A stretch of 64,000 nt of DNA from Streptomyces flaveolus (GCF_000716535.1 NZ_JNWV01000004.1:124001-188000); one strand, 5' to 3'; positions 14,809 to 23,874 are shown, numbered from the stretch's first letter. Program-made: numbers and translations. The notes: generated from the letters alone by a model not told the origin.

Positions 14809-15378
14809 ATGCCCAGGATGAGCGCAGAGGAGCGACGCGAGAGCGTCATCCGCGCGGCGACCGCCGAGTTCGCGCGCGGCGGCTACCACGGCACCTCCAC
14901 GGAGGCCATCGCCAAGCGGGTCGGTGTCTCGCAGCCGTACCTCTTCCGGCTCTTCCCGGGAAAGAAGGCGATCTTCCTGGCGGCGGCCGAACGCTGCGTG
15001 GAGGACACCATCCGGACCTTCGAGGAGGCCTCGGAGGGGCTGCGGGGCGAAGATGCCCTGCACGCCATGGCGAACGCGTACACCAAGGTCATCGCTGAGC
15101 GGCCCGAGTGGCTGATGATGCAGATGCAGATGTACATCGCCGTGGCCGCCGCGGAGCAGGAGGGCGACCGGGAGTTCGGCGAGAGCGTGCGGGCCGGCTG
15201 GATGCGGCTGTGGGACACCGTCCGGCTGGCGCTCGGTGCGGACGTCGACGGGACGACCGCCTTCCTGGCGCACGGGATGCTCATCAACTGCCTGGTGGCC
15301 ATGGGTTTCCCGCCCGAGCACCGGGTGTGGGAGGGGCTCTATCCGTCGGCCCGGCTCACGGGTCGCCTGGAGGCGTAG
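14809..15378 (+). CDS. TetR-family regulator of the adjacent exporter
   Basis: A 189-residue TetR protein. Helix-turn-helix at about residues 20-50 (GYHGTSTEAIAKRVGVSQPYL, then LFPGKKAIF). The remainder is an all-helical ligand-binding domain with a Met-rich helix (LMMQMQMYIAVAA). The operator in its own promoter is repeated upstream of the DHA2 exporter gene. It is therefore likely to repress both itself and the exporter and to be released by the exporter's substrate or a related compound. The ligand is unknown. Confidence 0.85.
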   Translation: MPRMSAEERRESVIRAATAEFARGGYHGTSTEAIAKRVGVSQPYLFRLFPGKKAIFLAAAERCVEDTIRTFEEASEGLRGEDALHAMANAYTKVIAERPEWLMMQMQMYIAVAAAEQEGDREFGESVRAGWMRLWDTVRLALGADVDGTTAFLAHGMLINCLVAMGFPPEHRVWEGLYPSARLTGRLEA

Positions 15379-15423
15379 GGGCCTGGCCCCGTCGTCTCGG
15401 AGGGCATGGGCATGCCCGAGAAA

Positions 15424-15443
15424 GTTAGTCAGCAATAACTAAC
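15424..15443 (+). promoter_or_regulatory. Second TetR operator, before the exporter
   Basis: GTTAGT-N8-ACTAAC again, identical arms and spacing to the site at 14781-14800, ending 20 bases before the exporter ATG and just upstream of its GGGGGAG ribosome site. Confidence 0.75.
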
Positions 15444-15462
15444 TAAGATTCCTGGGGGAGCG

Positions 15463-16911
15463 ATGGCACAGACAGCAACACCCGGCACCACCCCGACGCG
15501 CGGCAGCGCCGTATGGGCCCTCGTCATCACCAGCGTCGCCGGATTCATGGCGTCCCTGGACAACCTCGTCGTCACCACCGCCCTGCCCTCCATCCGCAAG
15601 GACCTCGGCGGGGCACTGGACGACCTGGAGTGGACCGTGAGCGCGTACACGCTCACCTTCGCCGTCCTGCTGATGTTCGGCGCCGCGCTCGGCGACCGCT
15701 TCGGACGCCGGCGGATGTTCATCGCCGGACTCACCGTCTTCACCGGCGCTTCCGCCGCCGCGGCCATGGCGCCCGGCATCGGCTCCCTGATCGCCGCCCG
15801 CGCGGTCCAGGGCGTCGGCGCCGCCGTGATGCTGCCGCTCACCCTGACCCTGCTCACGGCGGCCGTGCCCGCGGCCAGGCGGGGGACGGTGTACGGCATC
15901 TGGGGCGCCGTGAACGGACTCGCCGTCGCCTCCGGGCCGCTGATCGGCGGCAGCCTCACCGAGCACGTCTCCTGGCACTGGATCTTCTGGCTGAACGTCC
16001 CGCTGGGCCTCGCCGCGCTGCCGCTCGCCCGGCTGCGCCTCGCCGAGTCCCACGGCACCGGCGCCCGCCTCGACCTCCCCGGCACGCTCCTCGCCAGCGG
16101 CGGGCTCTTCGGGATCGTGTACGGCCTGGTCCGCGGGCCCGCCGACGGCTGGAGCGACCCCGTGGTGCTGACCGCGCTCGGCGCGGGCGGGGCGCTGCTG
16201 GCGGGCTTCGTCGGCTACAGCTCCCGCGCGGCGCACCCCATGCTGCCCATGCGGCTGTTCCGCTCCCGGGCCTTCTCCGGGATCAACGCCGCCAGCCTGC
16301 TGATGTTCGTCGGGATGTTCGGCTCGATCTTCCTGCTCAGCCAGTACATGCAGGGCGTTCTCGGCTACTCGCCCACCGAGGCGGGGCTGAGGATGCTGCC
16401 GTGGACCGGCATGCCGATGCTCGTCGCGCCCGTCGCCGGGATCCTCTCCGACCGGGTCGGCGGCCGGCCGGTCGTCGCCGCGGGCCTGCTCCTCCAGGCC
16501 GTCGGGCTCGGCTACATGGCCCGGGTGGTCACCACGGACGCCTCCTACGCCAGTCAGCTGCCCGCCCTCGTCATCAGCGGCGTCGGCATGGCCCTGTACT
16601 TCGCGCCGGCCGCCAGCCTGGTCATGGGCAGTGTCCGCCCGCACGAGCAGGGGATCGCCTCCGGCGCGAACAACGCGCTGCGCGAGGTGGGCGGCGCGCT
16701 CGGCATCGCGGTGATGTCGTCGATCTTCTCCGCGCAGGGCGGTTACGAGTCCGCGCAGAGCTTCGTGGACGGTCTGCGGCCGGCCCTGGTCACCGGCTCG
16801 GCGGTGGTCGCCCTCGCCGCGGTCGCGGCCCTGGTGATCCCCGGCCGCCGGAGCGCCGCACCCGCGGCCGGGGAAGCGCCCGCGCCGGTCCTCGAAACCG
16901 CCGCCCGCTGA
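15463..16911 (+). CDS. DHA2-family (14-TMS) multidrug exporter
   Basis: A 482-residue major facilitator. Features of the EmrB/QacA drug:H+ antiporters are visible: FMASLDNLVVTTALPSIRKDL in the first membrane helix (motif D1), LGDRFGRRRMF in the first loop (motif A), and RAVQGVGAAVMLPL with SGPLIGGSLTEHVSWHWIFWLNVP (motif C region). It lies 84 bases after a TetR gene that shares its operator, so expression is likely induced by the toxic substrate. The substrate cannot be told from sequence. Confidence 0.88.
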   Translation: MAQTATPGTTPTRGSAVWALVITSVAGFMASLDNLVVTTALPSIRKDLGGALDDLEWTVSAYTLTFAVLLMFGAALGDRFGRRRMFIAGLTVFTGASAAAAMAPGIGSLIAARAVQGVGAAVMLPLTLTLLTAAVPAARRGTVYGIWGAVNGLAVASGPLIGGSLTEHVSWHWIFWLNVPLGLAALPLARLRLAESHGTGARLDLPGTLLASGGLFGIVYGLVRGPADGWSDPVVLTALGAGGALLAGFVGYSSRAAHPMLPMRLFRSRAFSGINAASLLMFVGMFGSIFLLSQYMQGVLGYSPTEAGLRMLPWTGMPMLVAPVAGILSDRVGGRPVVAAGLLLQAVGLGYMARVVTTDASYASQLPALVISGVGMALYFAPAASLVMGSVRPHEQGIASGANNALREVGGALGIAVMSSIFSAQGGYESAQSFVDGLRPALVTGSAVVALAAVAALVIPGRRSAAPAAGEAPAPVLETAAR

Positions 16912-16939
16912 CCCGCCACTCCCGCGCAAGGAGCCCGCG

Positions 16940-17320
16940 ATGCCCACGCTTCCCTGGACCGTGCCGACCCCGCCACCGGCCGGCGCCGAGGCGCACGTCT
17001 TCGCCTCGCGCTTCGAGACCCACACCCTGTGGGGCGCCCTCCGCTTCCTCGTCCGCACGCCGGCCGTCTGGCGACAGGTCGGCCGCGCGCCCGGCGCCTA
17101 CGGGGCCACCCTCAGGGCACAGCCCCTGCGGCGGACCTTCTGGACCCTGTCCGCCTGGGAGTCGGCCGCCGCGCTCGAGGAGTTCGCCCGCTCCGGAGCC
17201 CACCGGCCGACGTCCCGCGCCCTGGCGGCCCAGATGCGTGCCGTCCGGTTCGCCACCTGGCAGACCTCCGCCGACGAACTCCCGGTGAGCTGGGAGGAAG
17301 TGACACGGCGACTGACGTAG
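16940..17320 (+). CDS. DUF3291/ABM-like small protein
   Basis: A 126-residue protein starting 28 bases after the exporter and preceded by AAGGAG. Its pattern (AEAHVFASRFETHTL, ALRFLVRTPAVWRQ, RAQPLRRTFWTLSAWESAAAL, then a C-terminal WEEVTRRL) is that of the dimeric alpha+beta-barrel monooxygenase-like proteins often annotated DUF3291. The FWTLSAWES strand is the most diagnostic part. Probably co-transcribed with the exporter. Whether it is an enzyme or a stress-binding protein is not known. Confidence 0.65.
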   Translation: MPTLPWTVPTPPPAGAEAHVFASRFETHTLWGALRFLVRTPAVWRQVGRAPGAYGATLRAQPLRRTFWTLSAWESAAALEEFARSGAHRPTSRALAAQMRAVRFATWQTSADELPVSWEEVTRRLT

Positions 17321-17342
17321 CCGCCGCCGAGACGGCACCGCG

Positions 17343-17396
17343 CACGCGCGCGTGGACCTCCAGCCCACAGGGCGGTCCACGCGCGCGTGGTGCTTT
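17343..17396 (+). terminator. Terminator before murB
   Basis: Perfect 16-bp stem (17343-17358 with 17374-17389), 15-base loop, followed by GTGCTTTT. It separates the exporter operon from murB. Confidence 0.85.
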
Positions 17397-17566
17397 TCCG
17401 GGCGCGACGCTCGCCGGCGGCCCGGCGGCCGGCGCAAGGACAGCGCGCGCCACCGATGTTCCCGGCGCGCGCCGCCCCCGGGACCGGGGCTCCGGAGCCC
17501 GGCGCACCCCGCACCGGTCCGGCGAGACCCGGCTCCCGCCGGCACGGCCCCCGCCGACCCGTCTCG

Positions 17567-17572
17567 TAGTCT
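17567..17572 (+). promoter_or_regulatory. -10 box of a likely leaderless murB transcript
   Basis: TAGTCT ends seven bases before the GTG start of murB, and no ribosome site precedes that GTG. Confidence 0.55.
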
Positions 17573-17579
17573 TGGGCCC

Positions 17580-18635
17580 GTGCAGGTACTCCACGACGCC
17601 CCCCTTGCCCCGCTCACCACCTTCCGGCTGGGTGGTCCCGCGACGCGGCTGGTGACCGCCGCCACCGACGCCGAGGTGATCGCCGCGGTCCGCGAGGCCG
17701 ACGACAGCGGCACCCCGCTGCTGGTCATCGGCGGCGGATCGAACCTGGTCATCGGCGACAAGGGCTTCGACGGCACCGCGCTGCGCATCGCCACGCGCGG
17801 GGTCGAACTGCGCGGCACCACCCTGGAGCTGGCGGCCGGCGAGGTGTGGACCGACGCCGTCGCCCGCACCGTGGAGGCCGGGCTCGCCGGGATCGAGTGC
17901 CTGGCCGGCATCCCCGGATCCGCGGGCGCCACGCCGATCCAGAACGTGGGCGCCTACGGCCAGGAGGTCTCCTCGACGATCACCGAGGTGATCGCGTACG
18001 ACCGCCGGGCCGGCGAGACCGTCACGCTGACGAACGAGGAGTGCGCCTTCTCGTACCGCCACAGCCGTTTCAAGGCCGACCCGGAGCGCCATGTCGTGCT
18101 CCGGGTCCGCTTCGAGCTGGAGGACGCGGGCGGGCTGTCCGCGCCGGTCAAGTACGCCGAGGCGGCCCGCGCGCTCGGTGTGGAGCCGGGGGAGCGGGTG
18201 CCGCTGGCCGCCGCCCGGGAGACCGTGCTGAAGCTGCGCGCCGGCAAGGGGATGGTCCTCGACCCCGAGGACCACGACACCTGGTCGGCCGGCTCCTTCT
18301 TCACCAACCCGATCCTTGACCACGAGCAGTTCACCGCGTTCCACGCGCGCGTGCGCGAACGGCTCGGCGAGGGCGTCGAGCCCCCCGCCTACCCGGCGGG
18401 GGAGGGCCGCACGAAGACCTCCGCGGCCTGGCTGATCGACAAGGCGGGCTTCACCAAGGGCTACGGCAGCGGCCCCGCCCGCATCTCCACCAAGCACACC
18501 CTCGCGCTCACCAACCGGGGCGACGCGACCACGGAGGACCTGCTCGCGCTGGCTCGCGAAGTGGTCGCCGGCGTCCGCGAGGCCTTCGGGATCACCCTGG
18601 TCAACGAGCCGGTGACCGTCGGCGTCAGCCTCTGA
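17580..18635 (+). CDS. murB: UDP-N-acetylenolpyruvoylglucosamine reductase
   Basis: A 351-residue MurB, which reduces UDP-GlcNAc-enolpyruvate to UDP-MurNAc with NADPH and FAD in cytoplasmic peptidoglycan precursor synthesis. FAD-binding signatures are APLTTFRLGGPA, LLVIGGGSNLVIGD and AGIPGSAGATPIQNVGAYGQE. The catalytic Ser lies in the WSAGSFFTNPI region, and KTSAAWLIDKAGFTKGYG completes the C-terminal domain. The frame is open from 17352, but the GTG at 17580 matches the family start and lies seven bases after a -10 box. A monocistronic gene followed by a convergent gene. Confidence 0.95.
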   Translation: MQVLHDAPLAPLTTFRLGGPATRLVTAATDAEVIAAVREADDSGTPLLVIGGGSNLVIGDKGFDGTALRIATRGVELRGTTLELAAGEVWTDAVARTVEAGLAGIECLAGIPGSAGATPIQNVGAYGQEVSSTITEVIAYDRRAGETVTLTNEECAFSYRHSRFKADPERHVVLRVRFELEDAGGLSAPVKYAEAARALGVEPGERVPLAAARETVLKLRAGKGMVLDPEDHDTWSAGSFFTNPILDHEQFTAFHARVRERLGEGVEPPAYPAGEGRTKTSAAWLIDKAGFTKGYGSGPARISTKHTLALTNRGDATTEDLLALAREVVAGVREAFGITLVNEPVTVGVSL

Positions 18636-18702
18636 GAGCGGCTCCGGGAGCCTCGGGGAGTGGCTCGCGGAGCCTCCGGAGGCGGCTCCGGGCAGTGCCC
18701 GC

Positions 18703-19335
18703 TCAGTAAGCCACCCCGACCCCCTGCTTCAGGGTCTCCCTCGCGTCGATCATCGACAGCATCGCGTGCGCGACGTCCGCGCGCGCGATGAAGCGGCCCT
18801 TGGGCGGGAAGCCGCCGACGACGGTGCGATAGCGGCCGGTGAGCGGCTTGTCCTGGAGCCGCGGCGGCCGCACGGACGTCCAGTCCGTGCCGCTGCGGGC
18901 CAGCTCGGCCTCCATCTCGCGCAGATCGGCGTAGACGTCCTTCAGGATCGCCGACACCAGGCCCCGCACCCCGCGGTCCAGGGGACCGTCGTCCACCGGG
19001 GCGGGACCGACCGGGCCGGCACTGACCACGAGCAGCCGGCGTACGCCCTCCACCTCCATGGCGCCCAGGACCGTACGGGTCAGCCGGGTGGCCACCCCGG
19101 CGTCCTTGCGGCTGCGCGCGCCCAGGCCCGACAGGACGGCGTCCCGGCCCCGGACGGCGGGCCGCAGCTCCTCCGGGTCGGCCAGGCCGCTGCGGACGAC
19201 CTCCAGACGGTCGCCGGTGACAGTGAGCCGGGCCGGGTCCCGTACGACGGCCGTGACCTCGTGACCGGCGTCCAGGGCCTGGCGCACCAGCTCCCGGCCG
19301 ATCCCTCCCGTGGCGCCGAAAACAGTGAGCTTCAT
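18703..19335 (-). CDS. NAD(P)H-binding NmrA/SDR-like protein
   Basis: A 210-residue Rossmann protein: KLTVFGATGGIGRELVRQAL is the dinucleotide loop, LLVVSAGPVGPAP the Ser-bearing strand, and TDWTSVRPPRLQD the C-terminal motif of the NAD(P)H-binding (BVR-B-like) family. It is divergent from a TetR gene 101 bases away, with two operator-like palindromes between, so it is probably the regulator's target. Likely a small NADPH-dependent reductase; substrate unknown. A paralogue of similar design lies at 10263-10919. Confidence 0.82.
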   Translation of the reverse strand: MKLTVFGATGGIGRELVRQALDAGHEVTAVVRDPARLTVTGDRLEVVRSGLADPEELRPAVRGRDAVLSGLGARSRKDAGVATRLTRTVLGAMEVEGVRRLLVVSAGPVGPAPVDDGPLDRGVRGLVSAILKDVYADLREMEAELARSGTDWTSVRPPRLQDKPLTGRYRTVVGGFPPKGRFIARADVAHAMLSMIDARETLKQGVGVAY

Positions 19336-19355
19336 GCCGACCTTCCCCCTACTCA

Positions 19356-19413
19356 GGTGGGTAAGTACTTACTCACCCCTCTCCCCGACTAGAGTGGGTA
19401 AACACTCACCCAC
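19356..19413. promoter_or_regulatory. Paired operators between SDR and TetR genes
   Basis: Two related palindromes: 19356-19377 (arms GGTGGGTAAGT and ACTTACTCACC, one mismatch) and 19394-19413 (GTGGGT...ACCCAC). Both contain GGGTAA and TCACC. The second overlaps a TAGAGT that could be the TetR -10 box. The arrangement suits a TetR repressor controlling both divergent genes. Confidence 0.65.
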
Positions 19414-19436
19414 CCGTCAAGCCCGATCGGAGCTCC

Positions 19437-20060
19437 ATGGAGACGAAGCCGGCGCGTGTCCGCATACTCGACGCGGCCCACGAGCTGATGCTCACCGTCG
19501 GCCTCGCCCGCGCCACCACCAAGGAGATCGCCCGCGCGGCCGGCTGCTCCGAAGCGGCCCTCTACAAGTACTTCGACAGCAAGGAAGAGCTGTTCGTACG
19601 GGTCCTCACCGAACGCCTGCCCCGCCTCACCCCGCTGCTCAGCGGCCTCGCCGCCGCACCGGGCCAGGGCACGCTCGCCCAGAACCTCACCGAGATCGCC
19701 CGCCAGGCCGCCCTCTTCTACGAGCAGAGCTTCCCGATCGCCGCCTCCCTCTACGCCGAAACCCAGCTCAAGCGCCGCCACGACGAGGCGCTGCGCGCGA
19801 TCGGCTCCGGCCCGCACCTGCCCATCCAGGGCCTGGACGCCTACCTCCGCGCGGAACAGGCCGCCGGCCGGGTCCGCGCCGACGCCGACACCTACGCCGC
19901 CGCCTCCCTCCTCCTCGGCGCCTGCGCCCAGCGCGCGTTCGCCTACGACGCCACCGAGACCGGCGAACGCCCGCCCGTGGACGAGTTCGCCGCCCGCCTG
20001 GCGAGCACCCTGCTGGGCGGAATCTCCGTTGCGGACGCGCCGGTCGACCCGGGACCCTGA
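19437..20060 (+). CDS. TetR-family regulator
   Basis: A 207-residue TetR protein with helix-turn-helix at about residues 24-52 (ARATTKEIARAAGCSEAAL, then YKYFDSKEELF) and a helical C-terminal domain. It begins at ATG 19437 with GGAG four bases upstream. Divergent transcription from an SDR gene and the two palindromes between them indicate autoregulation and control of that SDR. The effector is unknown. Confidence 0.85.
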   Translation: METKPARVRILDAAHELMLTVGLARATTKEIARAAGCSEAALYKYFDSKEELFVRVLTERLPRLTPLLSGLAAAPGQGTLAQNLTEIARQAALFYEQSFPIAASLYAETQLKRRHDEALRAIGSGPHLPIQGLDAYLRAEQAAGRVRADADTYAAASLLLGACAQRAFAYDATETGERPPVDEFAARLASTLLGGISVADAPVDPGP

Positions 20061-20092
20061 CGCCATGAGGCACCGCACATGAGGCCCCGCCG

Positions 20093-20799
20093 ATGCGGTT
20101 GAGGCTGCGCGAGTTCCGGCCCCGCACCGGGCCGCACGAGTACCGGATCGTGCAGCCCCGGCACACCCTGCGCCACACCTCGCTGCGCGCCCCCGACCCC
20201 GTCGGCATGCTGCTCGGCGACCACGACGGGCTGAACCGGCTCGCCGGTCTGTTCTCCTTCGCCGCCCGCTCCCCGCACACCATCGTCCACGTGCCGCTGC
20301 GCGACGGCGTCCCGCCCGACGAGGGCGTCGGCGACCTGGTCGACCTCGTCCTCGCCCACGACAGCCTCGGCCTGCGCCCCAGCCAGTGGCCCGGCCTGCG
20401 CCGCCGACTACGGCAGGGCACCCCGCTGACCGTCCGCACCGACGAGGCCCGCACCGCACGGGACGCCGCCGCCTGGAGCGAGCGCCGCGACCGGGCCGGC
20501 TGCCGGAGCGACCTCAGGCACGTCACGCACGCGCGTACCCTCTTCCTCTTCGGCCACCGGGAGCTGTTCGCGGAGACGGCCACCTGTTCGCGGACGCGGC
20601 GGGCCGGGGGCCGTATCAGGACCGTGTCGCCGAAGGACGCATGGCGTACCTGGGGTCGTTCCTGCACCTGGTCGATCCGCCCGGCGGCGGGCACCCCGTC
20701 GAGGTGATGATCTGCTTCAAGCCCTATCCGCCCTACGCCCACTTCAGGCCGCCGGGCGCACCAGCCAGTCGTCCACGCCGGCCAGCAGCCGCGCCTTGA
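20093..20799 (+). pseudogene. Frameshifted conserved hypothetical gene
   Basis: The frame from ATG 20093 reads a coherent protein (LREFRPRTGPHEYRIVQPRH to LFLFGHRELFAETA), then becomes arginine-rich nonsense after about 20580. The coherent sequence resumes in another frame (HLFADAAGRGP, MAYLGSFLHLVDPPGGGHP, MICFKPYPPYAHF). The shift lies at about 20573-20590 in GC-rich DNA and could be a real mutation or a sequencing error. The 3' end overlaps the convergent adenosine deaminase gene. I do not know the family's function; the clean continuation in the second frame shows that it was one gene of about 225 codons. Confidence 0.7.
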
Positions 20800-21784
20800 C
20801 CTCCTCCGGGGCGGCCGAACCGCGCACCGACTGCCGGGCCAGCTCCGCCAGCTCGGCGTCCGTGAAGTCATGGGAGTGGCGGGCGATCTCGTACTGCGCG
20901 GCCAGCCGGGAGCCGAACAGCAGCGGGTCGTCGGCGCCCAGCGCCATCGGCACGCCCGCCTCGAAGAGCGTGCGCAGCGGCACGTCCTCCGGCTTCTCGT
21001 ACACGCCGAGCGCCACGTTCGACGCCGGGCACACCTCGCAGGTCACGCCCCGGTCGGCCAGCCGCTTCAGCAGCCGGGGGTCCTCGGCCGCCCGCACCCC
21101 GTGCCCGATCCGCGTGGCGTCCAGGTCGTCCAGGCAGTCCCGGACCGACGCCGGGCCGGTCAGCTCGCCACCGTGCGGGGCCGACAGCAGACCGCCCTCC
21201 CGCGCGATGTGGAAGGCCCGGTCGAAGTCGCGCGCCATGCCCCGCCGCTCGTCGTTGGAGAGCCCGAAGCCGACCACGCCACGGTCCGCGTAGCGCACCG
21301 CCAGCCGGGCCAGCGTGCGCGCGTCCAGCGGGTGCTTCATCCGGTTCGCGGCGACCAGAACGCGCATGCCGAGCCCGGTCTCCCGCGAGGTCGTGTCCAC
21401 CGCGTCCAGGATGATCTCCAGGGCCGGGATCAGACCGCCCAGCCGGGGCGCGTACGACGTCGGGTCCACCTGGATCTCCAGCCAGCCCGACCCGTCCCTC
21501 AGGTCCTCCTCGGCGGCCTCCCGGACCAGGCGCTGGATGTCCTCCGGCTCGCGCAGGCAGGAGCGCGCGGCGTCGTACAGCCGCTGGAAGCGGAACCAGC
21601 CCCGCTCGTCCGTGGCCCGCAGCTTCGGCGGTTCCCCGCTCGTCAGCGCCTCCGTCAGCGCGTCGGGCAGCCGGACGCCGTACTTGTCGGCCAGTTCCAG
21701 GACGGTGCCCGGTCGCATCGAGCCGGTGAAGTGCAGGTGCAGATGGGCTTTCGGAAGCTCAGAGAGATCACGTACACGCTCCAT
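20744..21784 (-). CDS. add: Adenosine deaminase
   Basis: A 346-residue metal-dependent deaminase converting (deoxy)adenosine to (deoxy)inosine in purine salvage. Motifs are KAHLHLHFTGSM (first metal histidines), APHGGELTGPASV (His and catalytic Glu), IGHGVRAAEDP (catalytic His), EVCPASNVALG, and ALGADDPLLFG (Asp pair). The ATG at 21784 is chosen because the conserved barrel begins within 15 residues; the 23 extra residues of the longer frame look like leader. The 3' end overlaps the frameshifted gene on the other strand. Confidence 0.92.
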   Translation of the reverse strand: MERVRDLSELPKAHLHLHFTGSMRPGTVLELADKYGVRLPDALTEALTSGEPPKLRATDERGWFRFQRLYDAARSCLREPEDIQRLVREAAEEDLRDGSGWLEIQVDPTSYAPRLGGLIPALEIILDAVDTTSRETGLGMRVLVAANRMKHPLDARTLARLAVRYADRGVVGFGLSNDERRGMARDFDRAFHIAREGGLLSAPHGGELTGPASVRDCLDDLDATRIGHGVRAAEDPRLLKRLADRGVTCEVCPASNVALGVYEKPEDVPLRTLFEAGVPMALGADDPLLFGSRLAAQYEIARHSHDFTDAELAELARQSVRGSAAPEEVKARLLAGVDDWLVRPAA

Positions 21785-21857
21785 TCCCAGATCCTGCCGT
21801 ACGTCCCCGCCGTCCCGGTAGCCGTTTCCCCGTACGTGGTCTTGCTCGCACAAACGA

Positions 21858-21893
21858 ACAGGGGCACCTCCGGAGATCCGGAGGTGCCCCTGT
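21858..21893 (-). terminator. Terminator after the aminotransferase gene
   Basis: A perfect 16-bp stem (21858-21873 with 21878-21893), loop AGAT. It lies just past the aminotransferase stop on the minus strand and before the adenosine deaminase start, with a T-rich stretch on the minus-strand side. Confidence 0.85.
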
Positions 21894-21908
21894 CCAGAAA
21901 TGGACGAC

Positions 21909-23135
21909 TCAGTCCCTGGCCTCCGCCAGCAGCTTCTGGATGCGGCTCACGCCCTCGACGAGGTCCTCGTCACCGAGCGCGTACGACAGCCGCACGTAGC
22001 CCGGCGTGCCGAAGGCCTCGCCCGGGACGACCGCGACCTCGGCCTCCTCCAGGATCAGCGCGGCCAGCTCGACGGTGTCCTGCGGGCGCTTGCCGCGGAT
22101 CTCCTTGCCGAGCAGCGCCTTGACCGACGGGTAGGCGTAGAACGCGCCCTCGGGCTCCGGGCAGACCACGCCCTCGATGTCGTTGAGCATCCGCACGATG
22201 GTCTTGCGGCGCCGGTCGAAGGCCTCGCGCATCTTCGCCACGGCCTCGAGGTCACCGGAGACGGCGGCCAGCGCGGCCACCTGGGCGACGTTGGAGACGT
22301 TCGAGGTGGCGTGCGACTGGAGGTTCGTCGCGGCCTTGACCACGTCCTTCGGGCCGATGACCCAGCCCACGCGCCAGCCGGTCATGGCGTACGTCTTCGC
22401 CACACCGTTGACCACGATGCACTTGTCGCGCAGCTCCGGGAAGAGCCCCGGCAGGGACACGGCGGCGGCGTCGCCGTAGACCAGGTGCTCGTAGATCTCG
22501 TCGGTGAGCACCCACAGGCCGTGCTCGACGGCCCAGCGGCCGATCGCCTCGGTCTCGGCCTCGGTGTACACGGCGCCGGTCGGGTTGGACGGGGAGACGA
22601 AGAGCACCACCTTCGTCTTCTCCGTGCGTGCCGCCTCCAGCTGCTCGACCGAGACCCGGTAGCCGGTCGTCTCGTCGGCGACGACCTCGACCGGGACACC
22701 GCCGGCCAGGCGGATCGACTCCGGGTAGGTCGTCCAGTACGGCGCCGGGACGATGACCTCGTCACCCGGGTCGAGGATGGCGGCGAACGCCTCGTAGATG
22801 GCCTGCTTGCCGCCGTTGGTGACCAGGATCTGCGAGACGTCGGGCTCCCAGCCGGAGTCGCGCAGCGTCTTCGCCGCGATGGCCGCCTTCAGCTCGGGCA
22901 GGCCGCCGGCCGGGGTGTAGCGGTGGTACTTGGGGTTCTTGCAGGCCTCGACGGCCGCCTCGACGATGTAGTCCGGGGTCGGGAAGTCGGGCTCACCGGC
23001 GCCGAAGCCGATCACCGGACGCCCGGCGGCCTTCAGGGCCTTGGCCTTGGCGTCCACGGCGAGGGTGGCGGACTCGGAGATCGCGCCGACTCGGGCGGAG
23101 ACCCGGCGCTCGGTGGGAGGGATTGCAGCGCTCAT
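21909..23135 (-). CDS. aspC: Aspartate aminotransferase (class I, PLP-dependent)
   Basis: A 408-residue fold-type I aminotransferase. [17 protein letters not shown], the PLP-phosphate loop [22 protein letters not shown] (Asn), [10 protein letters not shown] (Asp/Tyr) and [17 protein letters not shown] (Schiff-base Lys and Arg) are all intact, as is VRLSYALG near the C-terminus (substrate carboxylate Arg). It interconverts aspartate/2-oxoglutarate and oxaloacetate/glutamate. The ATG at 23135 is preferred to 23183 because typical homologues begin [15 protein letters not shown]. The gene lies next to tRNA-Trp and secE, as I recall in S. coelicolor. Confidence 0.92.
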   Translation of the reverse strand: MSAAIPPTERRVSARVGAISESATLAVDAKAKALKAAGRPVIGFGAGEPDFPTPDYIVEAAVEACKNPKYHRYTPAGGLPELKAAIAAKTLRDSGWEPDVSQILVTNGGKQAIYEAFAAILDPGDEVIVPAPYWTTYPESIRLAGGVPVEVVADETTGYRVSVEQLEAARTEKTKVVLFVSPSNPTGAVYTEAETEAIGRWAVEHGLWVLTDEIYEHLVYGDAAAVSLPGLFPELRDKCIVVNGVAKTYAMTGWRVGWVIGPKDVVKAATNLQSHATSNVSNVAQVAALAAVSGDLEAVAKMREAFDRRRKTIVRMLNDIEGVVCPEPEGAFYAYPSVKALLGKEIRGKRPQDTVELAALILEEAEVAVVPGEAFGTPGYVRLSYALGDEDLVEGVSRIQKLLAEARD

Positions 23136-23280
23136 GCGGCCCATCGTTCCAGACCGGAAATGAGCCCGGCACACGGGTTTCACAGACTGAACAGGAAGGG
23201 TCGAGGCGTGAACACGGGTCCGAATCCGGGCCCCGGCCAGGACGATCTATGGCCACGTGGCCCCGGACGGGCTCTTTCTG

Positions 23281-23310
23281 TTCGACGCCGGGCCCCGGAA
23301 CACGTACACT
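23281..23310 (+). promoter_or_regulatory. Promoter of tRNA-Trp/secE region
   Basis: TTCGAC (23281-23286), 18 bases, TACACT (23305-23310), about 85 bases before tRNA-Trp. The -10 is good, the -35 moderate. Confidence 0.5.
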
Positions 23311-23395
23311 CTCACCTCGTTGGCCTTCAGCAGCCGCCACCGAGCAGGTGCACACCGGGCACCCGGTCGGATGCGGTACGTTGGGGGACACACAA

Positions 23396-23468
23396 AGGGT
23401 CGTAGCTCAATTGGTAGAGCACCGGTCTCCAAAACCGGCGGTTGGGGGTTCAAGTCCCTCCGGCCCTG
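23396..23468 (+). tRNA. tRNA-Trp (CCA)
   Basis: A 73-nt cloverleaf. Acceptor AGGGTCG (23396-23402) pairs with CGGCCCT (23461-23467, one G:U), with discriminator G. The anticodon arm CCGGTCTCCAAAACCGG gives CCA; T-loop GGTTCAAGTCC is present. It lies just upstream of secE, the conserved actinobacterial and proteobacterial position. Confidence 0.95.
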
Positions 23469-23574
23469 CTACACACACCGCCAGGATGTGTGCGCATGTA
23501 CGTACTGCAATGCACCGCCGTGCGGCTCAGAAACCGGGCGCGGCACGGCCACGACCCGGGATCAGGTGAGGACT

Positions 23575-23862
23575 ATGACGGACGCCGTGGGCTCCATCGA
23601 CACGCCTGACGCCCAGGACGAGGTGTCCGAGTCCAAGAAGCGGACTCGCAAGGGCGGCAAGCGCGCCAAGAAGGGCCCGCTCAAGCGACTGGCCACCTTC
23701 TACCGCCAGATCATCGCGGAGCTCCGCAAGGTCGTCTGGCCCTCGCGCAACCAGTTGACCTCGTACACCACCGTGGTGATCTTCTTCGTCGCCATCATGA
23801 TCGCCCTGGTGACCGTGATTGACTATGGGCTCAACCACGCGGCCAAGTACGTCTTCGGCTGA
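23575..23862 (+). CDS. secE: Preprotein translocase subunit SecE
   Basis: A 95-residue SecE, the clamp subunit of the SecYEG channel. A lysine/arginine-rich cytoplasmic stretch ([18 protein letters not shown]) is followed by the conserved amphipathic helix ([20 protein letters not shown]) and a single membrane segment at about residues 62-85. It starts at ATG 23575 with GTGAGGA upstream. nusG follows 80 bases downstream across a hairpin. The pair is nearly always linked in bacteria. Confidence 0.95.
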   Translation: MTDAVGSIDTPDAQDEVSESKKRTRKGGKRAKKGPLKRLATFYRQIIAELRKVVWPSRNQLTSYTTVVIFFVAIMIALVTVIDYGLNHAAKYVFG

Positions 23863-23874
23863 GCCAAGAGCGAA

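Noticed and set aside
23247..23453. Minus-strand frame across tRNA-Trp
   Set aside because: Antisense reading of a tRNA gene, a frequent false annotation.
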